64,000 nucleotides of DNA from Streptomyces albus subsp. albus (GCF_000719865.1 NZ_JOID01000016.1:248001-312000); one strand, 5' to 3'. Positions 7,855-17,484 are shown, counted from the stretch's first letter. The notes: generated by a model from the letters alone, not told the origin. Program-made: numbers and translations.

Positions 7855-9657
7855 TCAGCCGGGCAGGTCGGGTCCCGTTCCCAAGGGCCGCCCGTGCGCG
7901 TTGTGCGTCCGCCCAGGGGGGAAGTCCAGCGGGCCGCGGCGTTCCGTGAGGTGCCAGGAGGGAAGCCGCTCGCCGGAGCGGTCGGCCGGGGCGGTGCGGG
8001 AGCCGCCGTCCGCGGGGCCGGCCGTGGTGCCGCCGCCCCCGTCTCCGTAGCCGCCGTCGCCGTCGTCCTCGCCGGACGCTCCGTCGCCGTCGCGCGGCGG
8101 TTCGGGGCGGGAGAGGACGGAGCCGAGCCACCCGAGGAGGAAGCCGGCCGGGATGGTGACGATGCCGGGCGTCTGGAGCGGGAACCACGCGAAGTCGCGG
8201 TCCGGGAAGAGCGAGACCGGCAGCCCGGAGACGCCGGGGCAGAAGACGGTCAGCACGGTCAGCAGCGCCGTCGTGCCGTAGAGGCAGGCGTACATGCCGC
8301 CGGTGGTGAAGCCGCGCCAGAAGAACGTGTAGAGGAGGGTCGGCAGCAGCGCGGAGGCGGCGACGCCGAAGGTGTAGACGATCAGCACATGGGCGTTCCA
8401 GCCCTGGGCGGGGATCGCCAGCAGCACCGCCGTGGTGCCGACGCCGAGGACGGCCCAGCGCGCGTACCGGACCTCGCGGCCGCGGGACAGCCGGCCCCGG
8501 AACGCGGTCCGGGCGATGAGGTCGTGGGCGACGGTGGTGGCCGCGGCGAGGGTGATGCCGACGACGGCGGCGAGGACGGTCACGAAGACGGCGCAGGCCA
8601 CGACGGCGAAGAGCAGGCTCTGGTCGGCGGCGCGCGCCCCGCTGTCCAGCACCCGGGTGAGCGCGAGGAGGGCGGTGCCGCCGGTGTGGTCCTGCCGGTA
8701 CAGCTCCTTCCCGCCGACCAGGGCGGCGGCGCCGAAGCCGAGCACCACGATGGTCACCAGGAATCCGGCGACGGTGCCGACGGCCCACCGCATGGACTTG
8801 CGCGCGGCCTCCGCCCCGCGGTGGGTGTAGAGCCGCATCATCACGTGCGGCATGCAGGCCACGCCGAGAACGAGGGTGAGGTCCAGGCTGAGCAGTTCCA
8901 CCCGGCCCCGGAGGGAGTCGCCGAACTGGGTACCGGTCGTCCAGTAGGCGTCCCCGGCGCCGCTGTTGCGGGCGGCGGCGGTCATCAGCCGGAACGGGTT
9001 CCAGCCGAAGCGGTGCAGGACCATCGCGGCGAGCGCGGTGGTCACCAGGGTCACCACCACGATCTTCAGGATCTGGACGAGCCCGGTGCCGCGCATCCCG
9101 CCGAAGGCGACGTAGCCGACCATGAGCAGGCCGACGAAGACCGTGCTGATGGTGGTGGCGGCCTCGCCGGGCAGGTTGAGCAGGGTGCTCATCATCGTTC
9201 CGGCGGCGGCGAGCTGCACCAGCAGGATCGGGAAGGTGACGATCAGCGTGATCAGCGCGATGGCGATCCGCGAGGGCCGCTCCCGCAGCCTCCGGGCCAG
9301 GATGTCGCCGAGCGTGTAGTGCCGCGGCCCCTCGGCCAGCGGCTCGGCCAGCCGCAGCTTCAGCAGGTAGAGCGAGAGCACGGTGGCTGCGGCGCTGAGC
9401 AGGCCGTCGGCGCCGGTGAGGGCGATCGCCCCGGTGGTGGTGAGCACGGTGGCGGCGGAGATGTAGTCACCGGCGATGGCCAGCCCGTTCTGCGCGGGGC
9501 TCATGCTGCCGCTGCCCGTGTAGAACTGGGCGGGTTCGTCGGTGTCGGTGGCCGCGAGCACGCAGAGGAGGAACGAAATGGCGACGCAGGCCGAGAAGAT
9601 CACATAGGCCAGCGTTCCGGCGTCGAGGATGGCGGAGGCGGAAGTCACCCGCGTCAC
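7855..9657 (-). CDS. Sodium:solute symporter (SSS family, acetate-permease-like)
   Basis: About 600 residues with some 13 hydrophobic segments and SSS-family motifs (AIAGDYISAATVL near the N-terminus, then GGMRGTGLVQILK and VACMPHVMMRLYTH). The closest type I recognise is the ActP/cation-acetate group, which imports monocarboxylates with sodium. The last ~90 residues are a hydrophilic Gly/Asp/Pro-rich tail after the final helix. A GTG at 9657 or at 9648 could be the start; neither has a good ribosome-binding site. The small DUF485 partner common upstream of acetate permeases is absent. It lies between a CdaR-type regulator and the ABC importer, all on the minus strand, so it may belong to the same uptake programme. 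Confidence 0.8.
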   Translation of the reverse strand: MTRVTSASAILDAGTLAYVIFSACVAISFLLCVLAATDTDEPAQFYTGSGSMSPAQNGLAIAGDYISAATVLTTTGAIALTGADGLLSAAATVLSLYLLKLRLAEPLAEGPRHYTLGDILARRLRERPSRIAIALITLIVTFPILLVQLAAAGTMMSTLLNLPGEAATTISTVFVGLLMVGYVAFGGMRGTGLVQILKIVVVTLVTTALAAMVLHRFGWNPFRLMTAAARNSGAGDAYWTTGTQFGDSLRGRVELLSLDLTLVLGVACMPHVMMRLYTHRGAEAARKSMRWAVGTVAGFLVTIVVLGFGAAALVGGKELYRQDHTGGTALLALTRVLDSGARAADQSLLFAVVACAVFVTVLAAVVGITLAAATTVAHDLIARTAFRGRLSRGREVRYARWAVLGVGTTAVLLAIPAQGWNAHVLIVYTFGVAASALLPTLLYTFFWRGFTTGGMYACLYGTTALLTVLTVFCPGVSGLPVSLFPDRDFAWFPLQTPGIVTIPAGFLLGWLGSVLSRPEPPRDGDGASGEDDGDGGYGDGGGGTTAGPADGGSRTAPADRSGERLPSWHLTERRGPLDFPPGRTHNAHGRPLGTGPDLPG

Positions 9658-10016
9658 GACAGCAGCGCGTCCGGCGGTCGTACAGGCGGTGACCGCACCT
9701 CGGTGACCGGGCCCAAGCCCGCCGCGCACGGACTGTGCCCCGTCACACCTTGCGCCACCGCGCGGTTACGGAACGGCTGTGCGGGCCGCTGTACGGGGCC
9801 ACCGCGCGGGCCGCCGGTGTGCCGGACGGGGCGGGCCGGGCACCGGGGTGGCGGGTGGCGGGCCGTGGCCCGGCCGCATTCCCTGGCGGGCCCACCGGGC
9901 GAGCGGACAACGAGCGTCGCCGGGCGAGCGCCGGACAGCGGGGCACCGGGTCGCGGAGGTGCCGGCGGCGGAGCCCCCGGCGGAGCCCGGGGCCACGACG
10001 CCGGAACGGGCGGGTC
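9658..10016. other. Gap between regulator and symporter, no gene seen
   Basis: 359 bases separate the CdaR regulator stop from the symporter start on the minus strand. All frames are low-complexity. It is the most likely place for the symporter promoter, but I do not see a convincing -10/-35 pair. Confidence 0.4.
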
Positions 10017-11270
10017 TCAGACCCGGAGCAGGCGGCGGGCCGTCAGGGCCAGGGACAGTTCGACCACGTCCTGCGGGCTGGCGAGGGAGCTTCCGGTGAG
10101 CTGCTCGTAGCGGCGCAGCCGGTTGAGGACCGTGTTGCGGTGGCAGAACAGCCGGGCCGCGGCGCGCACGGCCGAGCCCTCGGCGGACAGCCACACGGTC
10201 AGCGTGTCCAGCATGATGTCCCGGTCGGAGGGCTCCAGTCCGAGGACGGGCCCCAGGACGCGGTCGGTGAGCGCGGCCCCGAGCTCCGGGGAGGAGATGA
10301 CCAGCGCGGCGGGCAGATGCTCCTCCAGCACCGCCACATCGCCGTCACCGGCGGCGCAGCGCAGCGCGTTGGCGGCCAGTCTGCGCGCGTCCCCCACGGC
10401 GGCGAGGCCCTCGACCGCGGAGCTGATTCCGGCCCGGCCGCCCGGGGGCGGTTTGATCCGGGCGGCGAGCCCGGCCGGGCCGCCGTCACCGAGGAGGACG
10501 ATGCCGTGGTCGGCGTCGGCCCCGGTGTGCCAGACGACGCGCATCCCGTCCGGGACGGACGGCGGCTCCCCTCCCCCGTACGCGGCCCGCCGGCCGCCGG
10601 TGACCACGACGACGGCGTACCGGCCGTCCTCGGGGAGGCCGAGGGCTGCGGCCACCTCGGGCAGGTCGGAGATGCGGGTGGTGCCGTCGAGCAGGGCCCC
10701 GGTCATCAGCCGGTGGCGGTTCTCGCGGCGCCAGGTCAGCTCGCGTTCGACCTGGCGGTAGGCGTCCGACACCAGTCCGCAGTGCTCGTCGACGAAGTTC
10801 CACACGTCGGCGGCCACATGGACGAGGAGGTGCGCGTCGTCCGGGTTGCGTTCGCCCGCCGCCTCGACGAGGCCCTGCCAGACGACGGAGCCGCCCAGCC
10901 GGAAGGCGTGCAGCACCGCGTCGAGCGGCATGCCCTGCTCGGCGCGCTCGGCCCCGATCCGCCACGAGCACTGGCGGGCCGACTCGCGGGACTCCTTGGG
11001 GCGCAGCAGGGAGCCGACGTTGTGCCGGAGGGAGCCGTGCACCTCCTGCCACAGCTCGTCCGGGTCCGTGGTGGGGGCGCGGTAGGCGGGTTCCTGCTCA
11101 CGGAGCAGGGCGACGACACGGTCGGTCAGCAGGGGGAGCTGGTCGATGAGCACACGGGCGGCCCGGTGCAGCACGGTGACCGCTTCGGCGCTCGCCCGGG
11201 ACCGGACCGGCTCGTCGGCCGCGGGCAGTCCCGGCAGGGCCCGCACTCGGGCCCGTACGACTGGGTGCAT
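10017..11270 (-). CDS. CdaR/PucR-family transcriptional regulator
   Basis: A 417-residue regulator. Residues about 30-190 form an RsbRD-like helical sensor region, the centre a GGDEF-like CdaR domain, and the C-terminus a PucR-type helix-turn-helix with AARLFCHRNTVLNRLRRYEQLTG. This family usually activates genes for uptake and use of a carbon or nitrogen compound in response to that compound. The nearest candidates are the symporter and ABC importer genes downstream on the same strand; this link is inference from position. The start is ATG at 11270; upstream is AT-richer than average (11350-11400) and may hold the promoter. Confidence 0.88.
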   Translation of the reverse strand: MHPVVRARVRALPGLPAADEPVRSRASAEAVTVLHRAARVLIDQLPLLTDRVVALLREQEPAYRAPTTDPDELWQEVHGSLRHNVGSLLRPKESRESARQCSWRIGAERAEQGMPLDAVLHAFRLGGSVVWQGLVEAAGERNPDDAHLLVHVAADVWNFVDEHCGLVSDAYRQVERELTWRRENRHRLMTGALLDGTTRISDLPEVAAALGLPEDGRYAVVVVTGGRRAAYGGGEPPSVPDGMRVVWHTGADADHGIVLLGDGGPAGLAARIKPPPGGRAGISSAVEGLAAVGDARRLAANALRCAAGDGDVAVLEEHLPAALVISSPELGAALTDRVLGPVLGLEPSDRDIMLDTLTVWLSAEGSAVRAAARLFCHRNTVLNRLRRYEQLTGSSLASPQDVVELSLALTARRLLRV

Positions 11271-11588
11271 CTCGGTCCTCCACGGGTGCGGGGGCCTGGG
11301 CGGGGGCGTGCCGTTGCCGGCGGCGCGCCCCCGGTGGTGTTTCCGGGGTGGTGCGTCCTCTTACTCCAAGGACATACCGTCCGGTCGGTCATTCGTCCAT
11401 ACCCGTGGCGGCAACCGTGTCCGCATTGCGGCCCGGCCGCGAGGCCGCCGCGCTCCGTGGCAGCGGTACGGACCGGCCCGGCCCCACCCCTGCCCCACCC
11501 CTGTGAGCTGCGGCGGAGCCGGCCGCCGGCCGGGCCGGCGCCGCCCCGGCGCCGGGGCCGCGGGCCCGTCCTCCCGGATACGTTTCCG
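11271..11588. other. Spacer upstream of the CdaR gene, probable promoter region
   Basis: 318 bases between the regulator start and the repeat array. The part at about 11350-11410 (CTTACTCCAAGGACATACCG and what follows) has lower GC than its surroundings, which suggests a minus-strand promoter for the CdaR gene. No coding frame is supported. Confidence 0.35.
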
Positions 11589-11934
11589 GTCACGGCCGTG
11601 CAACCGCCTCGGACCGCGCCGCTGGGCCCGGCCCGGCCGGCTTCGCCTCGGAGCCCGGGCCGCCGGCCCGTCCCCCCGGGGACGACTCCGATCACAGCCG
11701 CACCGCTCCCGACCGCGCCACGAAGCCCGCTCCCGCGACCCCCGCCTCGACGCCCCGGCCACCGGCCCGTCCCCCGGGAGCGGCGCCGATCACAGCCGCA
11801 CCGCTCCCGGCCCCGCCGCGAAGCCCGCTCCCGCGACCCCCACCTCGACGCCCCGGCCGCCGGCCCGTCTCCCGGGAGCGGCTCCGGTCACGGCCGTGCC
11901 ACCGCTTCCGGCCGCGCCGCGAAGCCCGCTCCGG
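11589..11934. repeat. 98-bp tandem repeat reiterating the 3' end of the LAL regulator gene
   Basis: Four imperfect copies start at 11589 (degenerate, period 102), 11691, 11789 and 11887. The copies at 11691 and 11789 are 98 bp each and differ at 7 positions by my count. The last copy is the actual end of the LAL regulator gene, including its stop at 11888. The copies at 11691 and 11789 carry a stop at the equivalent place, read in different frames because 98 is not divisible by three. On the minus strand the frames end in near-identical peptides (GAGFAA-GAVRL or GAGFVA-GAVRL). It reads as tandem duplication of the gene tail. Confidence 0.85.
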
Positions 11935-14900
11935 ACGCCGGAGTACCGGCTCCCGGTCCGGCCGCGGTTCCGGCTCCCGGCCCGGCCGCGGCGAGCAGCC
12001 GGGGCAGTTCCACCCGGGACCTGATGCCGAGCGCGGCGAACACATTGCGCAGATGGTGGTCCACGGTGCGCGGGCTCACGGACAGCCGGAGCGCCACCTC
12101 CCGGTTGGTCGCCCCTTCTGCCACGCAGCGCGCGATCCGCAATTGCTGCGGGGTGAGGAGCCCGGCGACGGCGGGGGCCTCGGCGGCCCGGCCGGCCTCG
12201 CCGGTGGCCCGCAGCTCGGCCCGTGTCTGGTCGGCCCAGGCTCCGGCACCGCACCGTTCGAAGGCCACGAGGGCGTCGCGCAGATGATCCCGGGCCGCAC
12301 CCGGGCGGCGCTTGCGGCGGAGCATCTTGCCGCGCAGCAGCTGGGTACGGGCCCGCTCGAAATCGCCGTCGGCCAGGTCGTGCAGTTCCAGGGCCCGGGC
12401 GAAGAGGGCGTCGGCCCCGGCCACCGGACAGCCGTTCCCGGTCCCGGCCGTCCCGGCCACCCCTGTCGTCCTCACGGCACCGGCCCTCGCCCAGCCGACG
12501 GAGCCGAACACCCCTGCCTCCCCGCCCGCCGGGGCGCCCGCCGGGACCGCGCGACGCGCGGTGCTGCCGGGCTCGCCCGCCGCCGCGTGGTCCACGGCCA
12601 GCAGCGCGCGGCAGCGGGCGAGCTGGGCGGGAGCCAGCGGGTCGGCCGTGTGCGCGGTCCAGATCTCGAACTCCGGCAGCACGGCCCGCGCCGCCTCCGG
12701 CTCCCCCGCCAGCACCGCGGCCTCGACCAGATCCGGCGCGGCGAGCATGCGGAGCGCGAGATGCCCGCGCCCGGGGCCGGTGCCCACGAGCGGGCGCAGC
12801 CGCACCAGGGCCTCGCGGGGCAGGCCCCGGCCGAGGTCCGCGCGGGCCAGCGACCACGCGGCCAGCGTGGCGGCCACTCCGAGGCCGTGCGGCCCCGCGT
12901 TCTCGCCCACCGCCCGCGCGTGCTCCTCGCAGGCGGCGGCGTCACCGCGGACGGCAGCGGCCATGGCCAGGGCCGCGTGGTGGTGCGCGGCGCAGTTCCG
13001 CTGGCCCGCCCGGCTCGCGGCCTTCAGCCCTTCCAGGGCGTGGGCGTGGGCGCGGGTGTGGCGGCCGGCTCGCAGCTCCGCGTAGACTAGGTGCTCCAGG
13101 GCCTGCGGTACCAGGGTGTCGAGTCCCCGGACGCGGGCGAGGGCCAGGGCACGGGTGTTGATCTCACAGGCGGCGACGACCTCGCCGAGCACCAGGGCCG
13201 CCACTCCGGCGCGGATGAGGCTCTCGTAGTCCTCGGCGCCCCGGCCCAGCGTGATCACCCGGCGCAGCGGTTCCGTCCCGTCGGTGAACCGGCCGCTCAT
13301 CACCGCGCGCATGCCCGCGCAGTAGGCGTCGAGCAGAGCGCTCCCGGCCGGACCGTACGGATCCGGTCCACGCCCGGACGCCACCGCCGACGCACCCCTG
13401 TCACCGGCCGCCGGGCCGGCCACCCTTCCCGCACGGCCGATGACGGCACCGCCGCTGCCGAGGCCGTCGCCAAGGCCGCCTTCGCCGTCGGCACGGGCGC
13501 CGTCACCCTCGCCGTCGCCGTCGTCGTCACCGGCGGCCGTGCGGCCCGAGGTGGTCAGGGCCGTGGCCCGGCCGATGTCGGAGAGGTAGCCGGTCACATC
13601 GCCGTCCGCCCAGGCGGCCTCCGCCGCGTGCAGCAGGGCCTGGCGTGCGGCCGGCCCGTCGTGTGGTTCCAGCAGACGGGCCGCGTGCAGCAGGACCTCG
13701 CGGGCGTCCGTGACGACGCCGTCGCGCAATTCGAGGATGCCGCGCACCAGTTCGGCCCGTCCCCGTACGGCCTCCCGGGCGGGCAGTTCACGGCCCGCCG
13801 CGAGCAGGGAGCGCGCCCGGTGCGGCCGTCCCGAGAGCCAGGCGTGCTCGGCGGCGGCGGCGAGCCGGCCGACCCGGGCGTCGGTGGAGACGGTGAGTTC
13901 CGCGGCCCTGGCCAGTGCGGCGGCCAGTTCACCGTGGGCGTGGGACGCGCCCGGGGCGGCGGCCGCCGCGGCGGCGAGCCGGTCGGCCAGTTCCGGGTCC
14001 GGCCGCTCGGTGGCGGCCGCGCGGTGCCGCAGGGCCCGCAGCCGGTACGCCTCGCCGCGCGCGTCCAGCACCTCGGCGAGCAGCGCGTGCGCGGCGCGGC
14101 GCCGAGCGAGCGGTTCGCTGTCGAAGGCGGCGCGGCGCAGCGTCGGATGGGCAAAGCGGACGCGGTCCCCCTCGGTCCGTACGACACCGGCCGCCTCGGC
14201 GGGCTCCAGTCCTGCCCCGGCCAGCCCGGCCCGGATCGCGACGCTCAGCAGCAGATCGGCGCCGATGCCGTCCGCCGTGCCCGCGCACGCGTGCGCGGCC
14301 GCGGCCAGCAGGAGCAGCAGCCGGGTGTCGGGCGGCAGGGCCCGGAGCCGCGCGGCGCCGTCGCGCAGCAGCGGGCCGTCGGCGGGCAGCGGCTCCGGCA
14401 GCGGAGCGGCCCCGGTCAGCTGGGCGGGAGTCAGTCCGGCCACCAGGTCGGTGAGGAGACTGGGGTTGCCGCAGCCCTCGTGCAGCAGCGCCTCCCGTAC
14501 GGCCGGCGCGGCGTCACCGGGCAGCAGGTCGTCGAGCAGGGCCAGGGCGTCGGGCTCGGTCAGCGGTGCCAGGGTCCGGACCGGTATCCCGGCGAACTCC
14601 GCCTCTCCGGCGTGACCTTGCGGAACGCTCAGCAGCAGAGCCACGGGCGGGCCTCCGTCGAGGCGGCGCGCGGCGAAGCCCAGGACGGCGCGTGAGCCGG
14701 GGTCGAGCAGATGGGCGTCGTCGACGCAGACGAGGACCGGTCCGCGGCGCGCCAGCTCACCGAGCCGGACGAGGAACGCGTCCGCCACGGCGCCGGTACC
14801 GGAGCCGACTCCCTCGTCCGCTGCGGCGCCCGTGTCCGCGCCGGAGCCCGCACCGCTGTCCGCGCCCGTGCCGCCGTCCGCGCTGCCGTCGGTGCCCGTG

Positions 14901-15730
14901 CCGGCGTCCGCGCGTGGGCCGGCCGGCCGGTCGGCGGGGAGCCCGAGATCGTGTGTCCCGGGCGCTTCGGTCGTCGTCTCCGGCGGCGCGGCGGGGCACG
15001 GCTCGGCCGCGCCCGGCCGTCCGGCGCACGGGGCCGGGGCAGGGGCGCCGCCCGCCGGGGCCGGGCCCCCGTCGCGACGGGCCGCCGCACGCCGCCGGAA
15101 GCCGGCGTCACCCGCGCACTCCGTGCCGGGGAGTCCGGCCGCAGCCCCCGCCGTGTCCCGGGCAACTGCCGTACGGCGCCCGGCCGCTGTGTCCCGGGCG
15201 GTCACCGCGTCACATCCGGCGGCCGCCGCCTCCCGCGCCGCGGCCGTGTCGGGGACGGGCGCATTCCCGGGCCCGGCCGGCCGGGCGAGGCGCAGGGCCT
15301 CGGCCAGTGGCGCGGTGCGCGGTGTGGTCGCGGGCAGCCGGGCCGGTGCCGGGGTCAGCAGGGCGTGCAGGCCGCTGTAGGGGATGTGCCGCTCCGCGGC
15401 CACCGCACGGATACGGAGTACCACCGTGGCCGTAGGCCTGGGGGCGTGCCCCGGCGCATGCCTCGGCGCATGCCCCGGCGTGAGGCCCGGCGTGAGGCCC
15501 GGAGCGGACCGCGTCGCCGCCCCCGAGGCGTGCGCCGCCGCCCGCTCCAGCAGGGCGCTGCGGCCGAGCCCCGGCTCGCCCACGAGCAGCAGGGCCCCGC
15601 CCGCGCCTCTGTGCGCCGCTTCCAGGAGGGCGCCCAGGGCCCGGAGTTCGGCTTGCCGTCCGTACAGGCGACGCGGCGGTCGCCCCGGTGCCGGTGCCCT
15701 GCCGCCGTGCTGTTGGTCCACCGATCTCAT
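11888..15730 (-). CDS. Large ATP-binding LuxR-family (LAL) transcriptional regulator
   Basis: A 1280-residue LAL regulator, longer than the usual 900-1000. Residues 45-60 hold a Walker A in which the lysine is replaced (GEPGLGRSALL, Arg57). Walker B is intact at about 331-341 (PVLVCVDDAHLL). Between them lies an Ala/Gly/Thr-rich low-complexity insert, roughly 155-312, plus a short PGLTPGLTPGHAPRHAPGH repeat near 80-95. The middle is a helical TPR-like array, and a LuxR helix-turn-helix occupies about 1190-1246 (LTPQQLRIARCVAEGATNRE). The start at 15730 is chosen from GAGGAG 6-7 bases upstream and because homology begins at LYGRQAEL. Such proteins control secondary metabolism or sugar use; no target is evident here. 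Confidence 0.88.
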   Translation of the reverse strand: MRSVDQQHGGRAPAPGRPPRRLYGRQAELRALGALLEAAHRGAGGALLLVGEPGLGRSALLERAAAHASGAATRSAPGLTPGLTPGHAPRHAPGHAPRPTATVVLRIRAVAAERHIPYSGLHALLTPAPARLPATTPRTAPLAEALRLARPAGPGNAPVPDTAAAREAAAAGCDAVTARDTAAGRRTAVARDTAGAAAGLPGTECAGDAGFRRRAAARRDGGPAPAGGAPAPAPCAGRPGAAEPCPAAPPETTTEAPGTHDLGLPADRPAGPRADAGTGTDGSADGGTGADSGAGSGADTGAAADEGVGSGTGAVADAFLVRLGELARRGPVLVCVDDAHLLDPGSRAVLGFAARRLDGGPPVALLLSVPQGHAGEAEFAGIPVRTLAPLTEPDALALLDDLLPGDAAPAVREALLHEGCGNPSLLTDLVAGLTPAQLTGAAPLPEPLPADGPLLRDGAARLRALPPDTRLLLLLAAAAHACAGTADGIGADLLLSVAIRAGLAGAGLEPAEAAGVVRTEGDRVRFAHPTLRRAAFDSEPLARRRAAHALLAEVLDARGEAYRLRALRHRAAATERPDPELADRLAAAAAAAPGASHAHGELAAALARAAELTVSTDARVGRLAAAAEHAWLSGRPHRARSLLAAGRELPAREAVRGRAELVRGILELRDGVVTDAREVLLHAARLLEPHDGPAARQALLHAAEAAWADGDVTGYLSDIGRATALTTSGRTAAGDDDGDGEGDGARADGEGGLGDGLGSGGAVIGRAGRVAGPAAGDRGASAVASGRGPDPYGPAGSALLDAYCAGMRAVMSGRFTDGTEPLRRVITLGRGAEDYESLIRAGVAALVLGEVVAACEINTRALALARVRGLDTLVPQALEHLVYAELRAGRHTRAHAHALEGLKAASRAGQRNCAAHHHAALAMAAAVRGDAAACEEHARAVGENAGPHGLGVAATLAAWSLARADLGRGLPREALVRLRPLVGTGPGRGHLALRMLAAPDLVEAAVLAGEPEAARAVLPEFEIWTAHTADPLAPAQLARCRALLAVDHAAAGEPGSTARRAVPAGAPAGGEAGVFGSVGWARAGAVRTTGVAGTAGTGNGCPVAGADALFARALELHDLADGDFERARTQLLRGKMLRRKRRPGAARDHLRDALVAFERCGAGAWADQTRAELRATGEAGRAAEAPAVAGLLTPQQLRIARCVAEGATNREVALRLSVSPRTVDHHLRNVFAALGIRSRVELPRLLAAAGPGAGTAAGPGAGTPASGAGFAARPEAVARP

Positions 15731-16008
15731 CAGGAACTCCTCGTGTGAATCCCCCCGGTGTGGATCCCCCGGTGTACAACCCCCCTGGACCGGAGGGTCG
15801 TTCGTCCGCTCTCCCGCTCGCGCCCGCCCCTCCGGGCGTCCGTCGCCGGCCGCCGTCCTCCCACAGGGCGGCCTCCGGCGCGGCGGTCCGGGCGGGGCCT
15901 CCCCCGGGGGCACTCGGGCCAGGGCCCGGTCCGTCCCCTCGCCCCGCGGCCCCGTGGTGCCGCGGCCCGTCGGCGCGCGGCCCCTCACCGCGCGGCCCGT
16001 GACTCCCG

Positions 16009-16995
16009 TCAGTCCGGCAGCATCACCGCCCGACCCGCCGTCGTCCCGTCCGCGAGCCGCTGCAGACCGTCCGCGACCTCCGGCAGCCGCAGCCGTTCCC
16101 CGAGCAGCGGGGACACCACGCCCCGGTCGGCGAGCGCCGTCAGTTCCCGGTGCGCCCGCAGCACTTCGGGGCGGCTGCGCCGGGCGTACAGGCCCCAGTG
16201 CAGACCCAGGATGGTGTAGTTGCCAAGCAGGGCCCGGCTGAGGTTCGGCCGGGGGACGACGCCGCTGGCGAAGCCCACCACCACGATCCGCCCCTCGAAG
16301 GCCATGCAGCGCGCCGAACCGCTGTACGCGGTGCCGCCCACCGGGTCGTAGACGACGTCCGCGCCGCGCCCGGCGGTGACCTCCAGGGCGACGTCGGCGA
16401 AGTCCTCGCGGTGCCGGTCCACCACCACGTCCGCGCCCAGCTCGCGGGCGAGTCCGGCTTTCTCGGGGCCGCCCACGACCCCGATGACGGTGGCCCCGGC
16501 CGCCTTGCCGAGCTGGACGGCGGCGCTGCCCACACCGCCCGCCGCGGCGTGCACCAGCAGCGTCTCCCCCGGCTGCAGCGCGGCCCGCCGGTGCAGCCCG
16601 AACCAGCCGGTCTGGTAACTGATGTAGAAGGCCGCGGCCGCCGTGTCGTCGAGGGCGGCCGGGGCGGGGAGGGCGGAGTCGGCCTCCATGAGCGTCCGTT
16701 CGGCGAAGGCGCCGTGCGGCAGCGCGGACAGCCCGATGACCCGTTCACCGACGGCCGGGGTGGTCACGCCCTCACCGGTCCCGATCACCTCACCGCAGAC
16801 CTCCAGGCCGGGCGTGAACGGCAGTGGCGGCTTGAGCTGGTACTGCCCGCGGCACAGCAGGGCGTCGGGGAAGTTGACCGCCGCCGCGAGCACCCGGACG
16901 AGGATCCGGCCGGGGCCCGGCACCGGATCGTCGACGTCCTCCAGACTCAGCGCGGCGACGGGTTCCCCCGGTTCGTGGACCTGCCAGGCACGCAA
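16009..16995 (-). CDS. NADPH:quinone oxidoreductase (zinc-independent MDR family)
   Basis: A 328-residue medium-chain reductase. The N-terminal GroES-like domain has VNFPDALLCRGQYQLKP and PGLEVCGEVIGTG. The Rossmann domain has LLVHAAAGGVGSAAVQLGKA, typical of the QOR group that lacks catalytic zinc. It would reduce quinones or enones with NADPH in the cytoplasm. The start is taken as TTG at 16995, preceded by GAGGAGGG with three bases between; an upstream ATG would add 56 residues of non-conserved sequence. It lies alone on the minus strand, 278 bp upstream of the LAL gene in transcription order. Confidence 0.88.
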   Translation of the reverse strand: MRAWQVHEPGEPVAALSLEDVDDPVPGPGRILVRVLAAAVNFPDALLCRGQYQLKPPLPFTPGLEVCGEVIGTGEGVTTPAVGERVIGLSALPHGAFAERTLMEADSALPAPAALDDTAAAAFYISYQTGWFGLHRRAALQPGETLLVHAAAGGVGSAAVQLGKAAGATVIGVVGGPEKAGLARELGADVVVDRHREDFADVALEVTAGRGADVVYDPVGGTAYSGSARCMAFEGRIVVVGFASGVVPRPNLSRALLGNYTILGLHWGLYARRSRPEVLRAHRELTALADRGVVSPLLGERLRLPEVADGLQRLADGTTAGRAVMLPD

Positions 16996-17484
16996 GGGCC
17001 CTCCTCGTATGGCCGGATCGGGCCGCCACGACACCACGGGCCCGGAACGGCGGTCCATGGCCGGGAACGAGATCGGGGCGGGCTCCCAGCAGCGGTACGC
17101 GCCCCGTTGTGCGCGCCCACAGCGAGGGCGTGCCGGGCCCGGCGAGCGCCCCTGATCCGCCACCGGCCGCTCGGCGTCCCGTCCGGTGGCCCGACCGGCG
17201 CCCCCTCCGCGCCGGGGAACGGACGACGGCCCGCCCGCCCTCTGGGCCGCCGTCCAGAACGGTCAACTCCGGGCTGTGCTCCGGCACAAGGCACTCGCCG
17301 CGCCGCGCCGCACCCGGTTACGGTCGGCTCGGCCGGCGCCCCGACCGTGTCGGGCGCCCCGGACCGCCGCCCGGCGGCACACCGGGCCGGGCACAGTCCA
17401 CGACCGCGTCCGCACAGCCGCCCACGCGGCCCCGCGGGGCCGTCGGGCCGGCGGCCCCGGACACCGACACGACGGGACAACGGG
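16996..17484. other. Intergenic region between divergent genes, no gene seen
   Basis: 489 bases separate the divergent oxidoreductase and hydrolase genes. Frames on both strands are Arg/Pro/Ala-rich without domains or ribosome-binding sites. It must contain two promoters facing outwards, but I cannot pick them out. Confidence 0.4.

Noticed and set aside
11589..11934. 98-bp repeats as a CRISPR array
   Set aside because: The units are contiguous with no unique spacers, are diverged, and continue into a coding sequence.
7894..12287. Two long plus-strand open frames (738 and 850 residues) opposite the symporter, CdaR and LAL genes
   Set aside because: They are antisense to well-conserved proteins, have Gly/Arg/Glu-rich composition with no domain or ribosome-binding site, and arise from third-position GC bias.
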